Source of the DNA: Struthio camelus
Lineage: Eukaryota; Chordata; Aves; Struthioniformes; Struthionidae
Reading direction: 5' to 3'
NCBI RefSeq assembly: GCF_040807025.1
Contig: NC_090942.1
Coordinates: forward strand, 197,526,247 to 197,590,246
DNA: 64,000 nucleotides
Shown: positions 40,001 to 48,990 of the stretch, piece by piece
How the letters are laid out: each line of letters starts with the position of its first letter
Position numbering within the stretch: position 1 is the first letter of the stretch
Position numbers and translations under genes: made by a program
The notes under the pieces: generated by a model
What the model saw: only the letters and a program-made list of their open reading frames with translations
Databases searched by the model: none
What the model was told of the DNA's origin: nothing

Positions 40001-43000
40001 TTTAGAAAGCCCTAGTCAGGAGTTTGATTAGTTCCATCCTTCCTTCTATACTGGCCCATTACTACATAAGCCATGAGGTACCAAAAAACATGATTAAAAT
40101 GCACTCAGGTGGAATTGGTATTCGTTTACAAGTGAATATCTTGCTCTATCTCATTCTTCAGTCAATTTAAAAAAAGTAATACCTAGTCTACATAGTTAAG
40201 AAACTCTTCCAACTGTAAACTAAAAAGGGTAGCTAAAGAAGCATCGTTTTCCAAATACAGAACTCAACCATCTGTGAGCAAGTTACAGAAGAGCATAAGC
40301 AGTAGTGATATTTATGAAAGCTTTCAGTGAAGCTTTAAGTTGGAACCATTTCACTGATGCAACCCAATTTTATACTAATGCAGGACATCCACATTATTGA
40401 ATTGCATTAATATAAATGAATTGACATCACTGGTACAAATATCTGTAACACGGAAACTACTTAGACTTACTTATTTTCTGAAGACTATTACTTTCCACGT
40501 ACTTCAAAGGCAGAATAAATTGAAGAACATAAATTGCCAGAATGCAAAAAAGCAGAGACAATTATCAGGTTGATCAGGAGTTGTGTCATTTCTCTATCAC
40601 AGACAACAAATAATCTTGCTCTTAGAGACGAATGCAGTTAACAGCCTTCCTAATCTTGAAGTTACAAAACTACAGTTCAAACAGTTAAAATACATCTTAG
40701 TTCTATAGTAGAAACTCATATTTTTATAATTAAGGAAGTGAGATGTGATTCAGTGCAAACAATCTAGATTTTTTTTTAATTGTTCACTATCATTATGCTC
40801 GCTACTATGTATTGAATGCTATATCATTCATGCTACATACAAGCCAAACCTTTATAAGAGAGAAGTGGTAGGTACATTGTCAAATTCAAAAATGATGTTT
40901 CAAAAGATCTGCTGCCTGTGATTATAAAAGTGAGTTCTAAATTTGACTCAGACATAAAGAAAACTTAAAGGTTCTATGCAAGAATTAATAAAACACCAGG
41001 ATGAGGTATTTCCAAAACTATGAATGGTAATTAAGGATCAAATTCTGTCATAAAATTAATGGAACATCACTGACATAAATGAACACTACTATACTGACAC
41101 TTTGGTAATCAGACACATATATCAACTTACAAGGTTGCTGCAATGATATTGTTCTGCGTGCAAAGCTAAAAAATGCTATATTAACTGGAAAGCAACTAAA
41201 GTTAAATGGTAATAACGGCCTTATTGGGATAGACTAAGATACAGAAACAAAAAAGTGCAGTGCCAAGTAATAAACAGATAAGATTTAAAATTGTACAGAC
41301 AGCTTATGAAGTTAACAAAGCTGTAAAAAGTTACAATATCTATCAACATAGATAGTCTCAGTTTTGCTACCAATCCAATTGCAGACTTTATTTCATTTCA
41401 CTTTGACTATATTCAGTATGGTGTCTTGTGAAAGGGAATGGGGGAAACAAACCCTTCAGTAAAAAATCAGAGATAAATATGCAGCTCTGTTTTGTTTTTA
41501 AAGCATGCAGTTCAGCACAGTGATTCATATATTTCCTAAGTATGAGTGGAGACACTGAAATGTATCAACATGAAAGAAAAACTGCATCAGAACTTCCTAG
41601 ACATCAACCTCACGAAGGGATTGAGCCATGCCTCCTCGACTTCCACACACTTTAGTACTGATCTGAAACCCACAGAGGCGGAAGTGAGGAGAAAATATGG
41701 AGGGGAGAGGAAAGAGTAGCCATGTGCTCAGTTAAACACTAAATACCTAGTCCTGCAAAACATATGGTTTAAATGTAGAATAAAATCATCATTTTGTAAA
41801 AATGGCATATTGACAGTGAAAGTTGCTAACCCTTTGGTTGATGTGAAGGGAGAAAACATAGGTAGGGTCTCAGAAGGGGGGGGAGGGACCCAGAGTTGAG
41901 GTGTTTTACAGATACCCCCTCAGAACTTCATTATTTTGATACAACAACAAAAAGCCTTGGGTATTCATCTCCCTTACAATCCATGAACTGGAATCCTGTA
42001 AAGACGACTTAGGATGTATACTTAAGAAGAAAATAGCTATTCAGAGTTAAGTGGTAAAAATTACTCAGTGGTATGTGCATCATGATACATTTAGAAAAGT
42101 TATCGCCTATAGAAACATATCAACCCATCATACCAGAACTACAACAGATTCCAAGCCAGCTGCTGAGATATCTCTAGTACTTCGACTGATACAAGGATTG
42201 AGAAAAACCCCCCACCTTTAAACACATACTGTCAAAGATGAGATTAAAAAAGCTAAAAGTAATCAGAAATATTAGAAGAAATTAAGTGAATATTATCATT
42301 CCGTTGCTGTTGTATTTCAGTCATTCAAAGATTTTCCTGAAAAGAACTAAGCTTTCTGCAGAAGTATTCACTAACGACAACTGCTGCAGTATTCCTAAGT
42401 GGCTGCCCGTGGAAGGCTATTACAACCTCTAACAGTGAATTCTGCCATCTTCATATGAATCTGGTACCTTCTACTGTCACTTCCACATACAGCTTAGTGT
42501 GGAGACATGACAGGATAAAAAGAGACCAGTGGGACAGACAGTAACTTGGAGAAGAACTGCCACGTCCGTTTAAGTGTTCCATAATACTAAAAAACAAACA
42601 AACAAAAAAAACTTTACTTTTCTGAATAATACGGTCCACCAGCAGAGAATTATATTACAACTGCAGGAAGGCTTCCACCTAGAAAATGGAATTAAGTTCT
42701 TGAGCCTGCAAAGCTAGCTCCTTAAGAAGAACAGAGGCCACATGACGGCTGCTGACGGTCTTAAGGCCCACTCTTTCTCAGAGCACAACAGCATCCAATG
42801 AACAAAACTGTTTTCCTCCCCACACAACACAAGTGATAGAGCACTGCCACAGGATGTTGCAGCAGCCAAGAGCGTAACTGGATTGAAAGAACCCAAATCT
42901 CACAAACCAACTTGAGCTCAAGAAGTCCCTCGACAGCTGTTTGAGTAAAAGCACCACCAAAGGAAAGATTATTCTTACACATGTCCCCTTTCACATGACC

Positions 43001-44348
43001 ACTACTACAGAAAGACTGCTGGGTCACAAGGATATCTCACATAATCCCATCCATTTGCTCTCAAGTAGCAAATGCCATTCCTGAAATGTAAAGTGTGACA
43101 GAACAACAAAAAATGGCTTACCTCTTGTGATGGGTGACTGACTCTGAAGTAGGATGGTGCAGCCAAGAATATGAGAAAAGCTAGGCGGAAGCGTGGGCTG
43201 AAGTCAACAAGAACAAGCAAGAGACTTTTTGAACTGTGCCTGGTGTTTGACCTACTTCTTATAAGCACCCTCTTGCCTGACAAACATACACATATAAAAG
43301 AAACAAAGTTTTCCAGACTGCACAAAGAGAATGCTGCTCAGCTACACCTGCATCAATCTGAAATCTGTTCAAGTCTGCATCATATCATCTGTTCAAGATG
43401 AACAGGCAAAATGACCAGCATGTGTCAGCAGCAGTCACACTTTTTTAGTTTCATGAGGCCTGCTGATATTTCTTATTTTGCACTCCTACAGAATCAGCAC
43501 GACAAAACTCAAAATCAAAAACTCTAAAAAAAAAAAAAAAAAAATTCAAACTAGAATAGAGAAATAGATTTTGGAGATAATGTAGTTTAGCAATACTTGA
43601 TCAAAACTGGTCAGACAACAGACAGTTAAAGACATTGAAGGAAAAAAATCCCGAGTTCATTAAAATATTGAAAAAGCAGAGAGTTAAGGAAGCAAGACAG
43701 TAAAAATAATGAAAGGAAAGACCATTGGAGATATATTATAGACTAACTAATTAAAACGCTGTGTTGAAGTTCTGAACGAGGAAATAAGTGAAACAAAAAT
43801 ACTCGCACTTGAAGTCAAACAATACAGACGGGCAGACTGACCCAGTTCCAACTTAAAACCACATTTGCTGGAGCACGTGGTGCAAAACTTCATCTTAAAC
43901 ATCAGTCTAACACATATCATAGCAATAAGAAGAAGCAAAAGCAATGTGGAGAATAACAAGTACATCTACCGCAGCAATAACAACATCCTCGACATCATCC
44001 TAACAAAAACTGACAGAGCTGTTCAAGGGGGAAGGCCTGTTCATCAGTAAATGCAGGGGATTGGTGTCAATATACCCCAAAAGAGTAATTACTAAGAGCT
44101 ATTAGAGGATTGCATGGTTTGCAAGGAAAACTTTTTTTCAATTTGATGCTTTGTAGTACACAGGGCCAATGAATATACATCTCAGAACTTGAGGATTCTC
44201 CTTAAATCCAAGAACAAAAAATCAAAATAAGGGCCATTACAGAAGAATGCATGATATGACAAGGAGTTCCTTCATATTCTTTTTAAATGTCCAGAAATTT
44301 GATATTCTGTAACACTATGATTAAAAAGCCTTCAGATCACAAAATTGC

Positions 44349-44386
44349 TAGTATTAATACTATGAAAGACAAAAGATTTTATGTCT
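44349..44386. repeat. Direct repeat with an internal 12-bp palindrome, copy 1
   Basis: The segment TAGTATTAATACTATGAAAG, then GACAA and GATTTTATGTCT, recurs at 45332-45367 with a two-base length difference. Its AGTATTAATACT core is a perfect palindrome. Confidence 0.85.
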
Positions 44387-45331
44387 TTTTAAGGATAACT
44401 GTAAGTAGTTCACAGGCACTGGCAGAGGAAGGGCTGAACCCTGACTCCACGTGTCTTGCACTGTAAAGCTAAACAATGAAAAATAATGCAACGCTAGCAT
44501 AGCATGGTCTAGCAATAGATTAAACATATATCAGTATAACACCATTCGAATAGACAGTAATTTCAGAGGAAAAGAAGTGTCACTAAGAAAAAGAAAAGCA
44601 TCAAGAGTCCCATGAAAATGGAAGCATGCACAAGAACAAAACATTGCCTGAGCTAAAAGTGATTCAACTGTTAACATTTGGTAAGAGTTGAAAATCCAGC
44701 AACCTATTAGACATGGAAAAAAGATTTTGAACACTGGATGAAAGCACTTAAACACCTGGGAGATACAATAAATCACTATGTCCATCAGCATTAAAAGGTA
44801 ACACATCAAATAACTCTGAAATGTAGTGACAGGGACCACAATGCATGGCCACCAAACCAACTGCTTAAAAGTAAAAACTATTGAAGAGAAACCCCAAGAG
44901 GAAAACTTAACAGTATCTCCACAACAAGAGCGAGCAAAGTTTTGTCTCAGACGTTTGCTGCTGCTTGCAAAGCAGAGCAGGAAGAATAAAGAGATTTATT
45001 TAAGCTTTACAGAAGACAACAGAAATTTCAGATAATAAGAGTAATTAAACAGAAATTAAAATTTGTGATACTATCTGATAATATTACAAGTCACATACAT
45101 ACAGAATTCAGAAACTAAAAAAACAATCTACCAGGAATGGCTTATATATCCAAAATGGTATAGGCTAGAGGGAGGTTATTATTGCCAGAGATTGACATGG
45201 TGTATTATCAAACTAAGGTCAGTTCTTTAAGCACTGTCCCCTCATTATCACACTCGCATCAGAACTCATTCATAAATAGTATAGTATAAAGGTTAAAGAA
45301 GAAAAATAAAATCTAGTTTCTCCTCTCCTCA

Positions 45332-45367
45332 TAGTATTAATACTATGAAAGACAAGATTTTATGTCT
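45332..45367. repeat. Direct repeat with an internal 12-bp palindrome, copy 2
   Basis: Same orientation as copy 1, about 980 bases away, lacking two A of copy 1. Confidence 0.85.
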
Positions 45368-46986
45368 AAATACAAAAGTGCATTTTATTTAAAGTTGCTA
45401 TTAAAATCCATAACACAGAAAACATTTAATAGTCTATGGATATGCCTACAGCTTTGCTTCATATCTGCCATATGCACTGGGTTTATTTTACATGTAAGCA
45501 AATTAACTTTCAAATACACCAGCACAAGTTTGAGGCATTCACTGCACTGAGAAGAAACAGATTAGAAGACACAATGTAACCTTTCTCTGCTGTGGGAATA
45601 CAGACTATTGTATGCTGGAGTCCATCTGTTAAGTAACGACTGATCCAGAATGCAACGCTACTGCAGCAGCTTCCCAGCCAGTTTCACATTCATACACGTC
45701 TCCTGATGCTGAGAGCACTGTTAAACACCCTTGCATTTATTTTTAAATATAAGCATAGTTTTGAGCAACAGCAACTAATCAGCAGTTAGATCTTGTAGCC
45801 AAGCACTGTAATAAGCACTTTACACCCTCCAAACAAATACTAAAATACATTCTAAAACCCTAAAGAGGCAAGCCAATGTTTGTCCAGTTCTTGATGTATT
45901 AACAATTGGAATTAAAATAACTTGAATATCACTAACTAAAGCAAAGGGAGCGAGAAGACTGGGAAAGACAAAACACTCTTGTATCTGTCATGATCTACAT
46001 GAAGCTACTTAATGAAATAACTACATGTCATTCCCTTATTTTGAGTGCTACTTTTAAAGAAATGGGTAATAATGCAATAAAGTTATGACGACTTGTACCA
46101 TGCTCGTATAAAAATATTTATTTACATACCATCTTTCAGTTAGGTGCCAAATAGCTTTTAGCGAAGAGTAGGAAATATCCATGAGATTACTCTTTTGACA
46201 TATTCACAGAACTATTAGGGCTTTAACTCTGCGCATCTATATAATCTATAAATACTAAAATGATCTGACCAAACCAGGTCTTTCTCTGCACGCTGCAGCT
46301 TTTCCATTCAGCCTGTGCTAGGTCAAATGCAAATAACTGTCAAACAAACAGAGGGATACATCCTTATAGAGTGCTCAAAAGATATATTCTTTGCATGACT
46401 TCGTATAAAATTAGTATATGTTAGAAGTGTTAAACTCATTTGAAACAAAGGCAGTTTCAATTAATTGCCATTCAGTTTTGAGCAGTCATTTTTCTATCCT
46501 ATTTTATATGCAGAAATAGAGGAAATTTCATTGACTGAACTGCTTCAAAAGCTTTGCTGCAGCAAATCTTGCATTCAGAAGCAGCACCAAATTGCACATA
46601 ATTGAAAGTGATTCATTTTTAGATCCACTCGTTTGGCTTCTGTAGGTTCCTCAGGCTTTGGTGTAGGTAGCGCAAAAACATTAAGTCATACAGTCCTGCA
46701 GTAACTCTTTCACTCCATGAAGTGAGCAGATGACTAAGGAGCTACATTTTAGTATCCTTTCCTTGTTTCAAGCTATTTACCAGTGTACAATAATGTTTTA
46801 TAATGCACAGACCTTTCACAAAATTAGCAACACTCATTTTGGGAACAAGAATGTGTTTTGGAAAGCATGACATTATTAAGACATGAGCAACCCAGTACAA
46901 TACTGCAATACAACTAACTCTTTATTACTAATATTAAGGCGTATTAAAGCCTTGCAAAATCTTCCTCCTCCTCCCCTTCCCTCTAC

Positions 46987-46990
<4 letters not shown>

Positions 46991-47019
<29 letters not shown>
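46991..47019. repeat. Poly-A tract, 29 bases
   Basis: Uninterrupted A run in intron 1, about 620 bases inside the NBEA donor. Length is likely to vary and to be error-prone in sequencing. Confidence 0.95.
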
Positions 47020-47022
<3 letters not shown>

Positions 47023-47634
47023 CTGAGCTAACAGGGTTAAACCCTTCACACATTTCAGCCACTAAGAAAAGATACCAGCTCGGGCTGCTTTTTTTAACCT
47101 TTCGCAATTAAAAACAGATACTACATCCATGCCACTCTTCTTCCAATGGAGGGGAGTCACCAGGTTGCAGGGCAGCACCAAGAACTCGAAGTTGCAAATT
47201 GCTTAACCTCATCATTTTTTTATATTATTAATTGCACACGCTCCACTTCTGCGGGAGGCGGCTGGGGGAGGCACCGGCAAGGGGGAAAGAGTGGCCTGTC
47301 CGCACCAGCCAGGGTCCTGCGCGGAGTTTGGGGCGCGCTGAGGGCTTTCTGCCGCACACCCCACGAGGGTCGCCTAGGGACGGGGACAGAGAGGGACACC
47401 AGGAGTTTGGGAAGAAAAGACGGCCCGTCTCAGGGCGGAGGAGGGCCGTAGGGGGACGAGGCGTGCAGAGGCAGGGAAAATGGGGGTCTCCTTCGGCTTG
47501 TATAGGGGTCTCGGGGGGAGAGAGTGGGGCGCAGCCCCGGATGGGGGGGGAGGCGGGCGCGGGGGCTGCGCGGGCCGGTGCCGGGGGGGCCTCGGCCGGC
47601 CTGGGCGTCGACGGGGCGCGGTGCCCAGCCGCTT

Positions 47635-47636
47635 AC
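47635..47636 (-). other. NBEA: Splice donor of NBEA exon 1
   Basis: On the minus strand the exon ends CTG and the intron begins GTAAGC. The break falls after a complete codon, at the point where homology to the neurobeachin family stops. The minus strand to the left of this base is intron 1. Confidence 0.92.
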
Positions 47637-47918
47637 CAGGTTCAGCACCGTCTCCACGATGTCCCGGTTGCTGACCTCCCCGACCTGGATGAGTCCGATG
47701 AGCACGGCAAATTTCATCCGGATATTGCGGATCGGCACCGACGGGTTAATCATCCCCGCGGGGAGCACGACAGACCCGGAGCCCGACGCCCTCAGCTCCC
47801 CCATCACCGCGACGCCGCTGCCGCCGCCGCCGCCGCCGCCGCCTCCACCGCCGGCCCCGACGGAGATGAGTCCCGCGGGTTGCGGGTCCGGCCCCGATAC
47901 CGGCTTCTCGCTCGCCAT
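47637..47918 (-). CDS. NBEA: NBEA (neurobeachin) first coding exon, residues 1-94, partial gene
   Basis: Neurobeachin is a very large BEACH-family scaffold (about 2,900 residues in vertebrates) that anchors protein kinase A and acts in post-Golgi and synaptic membrane-protein trafficking. This exon gives only its N-terminus. The translation starts MASEKP and has an 11-residue glycine run at residues 23-33. From about residue 55 it carries the conserved segment AGMINPSVPIRNIRMKF and then IGLIQVGEVSNRDIVETVLNL, which I recognise from vertebrate NBEA. The start is fixed by an in-frame TAA directly before the ATG; the ATG context has T at -3 and G at +4. After codon 94 (CTG) comes GTAAGC, a good donor, so the exon ends in phase 0. 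Reading on gives residues unlike NBEA, which supports the splice. The lectin-like, DUF4704, PH-BEACH and WD40 parts are encoded beyond the left edge. LRBA is the nearest paralogue, but the N-terminus fits NBEA. Confidence 0.95.
47820..47852 (-). repeat. NBEA: GGC trinucleotide run coding the NBEA poly-glycine tract
   Basis: The plus strand shows seven perfect CCG triplets followed by imperfect ones. On the minus strand they encode glycine residues 23-33. Glycine runs are usual at this place in vertebrate NBEA and vary in length among species. The pure run is a candidate for length polymorphism. Confidence 0.85.
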
Positions 47919-47987
47919 TTACCCGCCGCCGTTAGCGGCACCTGCCGCCGCCGCCGCCTCCCCGCCCGGCCCGGCCGAGCCGAGCAT
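47919..47987 (-). CDS. Upstream ORF, 22 codons, ending at the NBEA start codon
   Basis: The ORF starts at an ATG in weak context (T at -3, C at +4). It runs through Ala/Gly-rich codons (MLGSAGPGGE, then an alanine run, then AANGGG) and stops at TAA, positions 47921-47919. The next base begins the NBEA ATG in the same frame. It is present in the sequence as read. Whether it is translated is unknown. It could act as a leaky-scanning or reinitiation control, or be a chance product of GCG/GGC-rich DNA. Confidence 0.4.
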   Translation of the reverse strand: MLGSAGPGGEAAAAAGAANGGG

Positions 47988-48274
47988 CCACCGCAGTCGC
48001 AGCCGGCGGGGCCGCAGGGAGCCGGCCCGAGGCGCAGGCACCGTCCCAGGAGCCGCTCCCCGCGCGCCGCTATAATGAGGGATTATTATGGGCGCCGATG
48101 CCCCGTTAGCCGAAGCCTGCCCAGCCGGGGCCGCCTCCCCGCCGCGGGGCGGGAGGAGCGGGCGCCGCCGAGCGCGGCCGGCCCGGCGGAGGCGAGCGGC
48201 GGGCGGAGCTGGCGGCGGCTCGAGCGATCGCCGCTGCCGCTGTTGTTGTGGAGCCGAAACCGCCGTCGCTCACT

Positions 48275-48284
48275 CCGCCATGTT
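48275..48284 (-). promoter_or_regulatory. YY1-type promoter element
   Basis: The minus strand reads AACATGGCGG, which matches the YY1 core AANATGGCGG, within the CpG island about 360 bases upstream of the NBEA start codon. Its orientation agrees with NBEA transcription. YY1 elements in this orientation are typical just downstream of start sites in TATA-less CpG promoters. The ATG in the motif also opens a three-codon ORF (ATG GCG GAG TGA). Confidence 0.55.
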
Positions 48285-48289
48285 GCCGC

Positions 48290-48379
48290 CCCCTGCCTGC
48301 GGTAGCCGCTAGGGCGCCTGCGCCGAGCCCGTGGCGGGGAGTGGCCGGGCCGAGGCCCCCCCAGCCGCCCGGGAGACAG
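48290..48379 (+). ncRNA. Candidate first exon of a divergent plus-strand transcript
   Basis: On the plus strand, just beyond the YY1 element, the sequence reaches GGAGACAG followed by GTGAGC at 48380, a consensus splice donor. CpG promoters often produce a divergent spliced non-coding RNA, and this donor is in the expected place. A possible acceptor (ATCTCTACAG) ends at 48838. The start coordinate is a guess and no coding potential is claimed. A donor-like hexamer can also arise by chance in such GC-rich DNA. Confidence 0.25.
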
Positions 48380-48990
48380 GTGAGCAGGTGCGCGGGGCCG
48401 CGCCGCGGAGGCAGCGGCCGCCGCCTCCTGCCGGCGCTGCCGCACGCCGCCTCGCTCCGCTCCGCGGAGATTACGCCACGCCGCCTGAGGTGACAAGGTG
48501 GCGCGCGCCCGCCCGCCTCGACGCGGGGCCGCCCCCGGCCCAGGGCGCCCCCTGCCGAGGGGGGAGGGAGAGAGGCCGCTGCGCTCCCCCCTCCGCGACC
48601 GTTGGCGCCCTTCCCGCCGCCGAGGCGCGCTCCCTGCGGCGGGACGGGCCGCGGGCCTCGGCCTCGGCCGCGGGGGTGGCGGGGAGGGACCGCGGCCCGC
48701 CGGGCCCCGGTAGCGAGGCCTCGTCCCTGCGCCGCCGCGGTCTGCAGCGCGCCTTCCCCCGCGCTGGTCCCAGGCTGGCGTGGGATTAAAAAGTGTCCGG
48801 CTAGGATCCTCTTGTGGTTTATTTATTTATCTCTACAGCAAGTTGCATCTTTACAAGCTGAGGGGAGCCTTGTCGGGTGGTCAGGCTTCGGCGAGGGTTT
48901 TTAGGGCTCGCGGCAGGACCGTGAGCTGCGCGCCCTCGTGGGTTTGCGGGGACGCAAGGGGGAAAACGCCTGCGCTGCGCCTGCCCTGGG

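Larger units (their letters stand above)
37048..47244. other. NBEA intron 1, donor-side AT-rich part, no gene seen
   Basis: AT-rich intron up to the edge of the CpG island. It contains an (AAACT)n run near 38400-38421, poly-A 43526-43544 and a 29-base poly-A (46991-47019). A 36-38-base direct repeat occurs at 44349-44386 and 45332-45367. Open frames of 60-109 codons on both strands have no recognisable homology. Regulatory elements are plausible but not demonstrable from sequence alone. Confidence 0.6.
47919..48300 (-). other. NBEA: Inferred NBEA 5' UTR (upper limit uncertain)
   Basis: This is the GC-rich stretch just upstream of the NBEA start codon on the minus strand. No splice acceptor is needed to reach the ATG, because the CpG island is continuous. 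Two upstream ATGs are visible. The one at 47987 opens a 22-codon ORF that ends in the TAA touching the NBEA ATG. The one at 48281 lies in a YY1-like site and opens an ORF of only three codons. A GC box (GGGGCGGG on the plus strand) is at 48146-48153. The transcription start is not determined by sequence alone; I place it near 48290-48300 because YY1 elements of this orientation usually sit just downstream of the start. Confidence 0.5.
47245..48990. promoter_or_regulatory. NBEA: CpG island promoter of NBEA
   Basis: There is an abrupt change from AT-rich intron to dense CpG and G+C-rich sequence at about 47245, and back to AT-rich sequence after about 48990. The island spans exon 1, the start of intron 1, the inferred 5' UTR and the upstream promoter. 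I see no good TATA box for NBEA, which fits a housekeeping or neuronal CpG promoter. The long open frames read on both strands here come from the scarcity of stop codons in GC-rich DNA and are not evidence of coding, except for NBEA exon 1. Confidence 0.9.

Noticed and set aside
47641..47665. Possible REST/NRSF site (TTCAGCACC) in NBEA exon 1
   Set aside because: Only the left half-site matches; the right half does not follow at a usual spacing, and the bases are constrained by the coding sequence.
47232..48305. 357-codon open frame on the plus strand across the NBEA exon
   Set aside because: It is the antisense of NBEA exon 1 and of CpG-island DNA, rich in Arg/Pro/Ala/Gly as expected where stop codons are rare; no protein family is recognised.
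48086..48789. Several other long open frames on both strands in the CpG island
   Set aside because: Low-complexity Arg/Pro/Gly/Ala translations in overlapping frames; explained by base composition.
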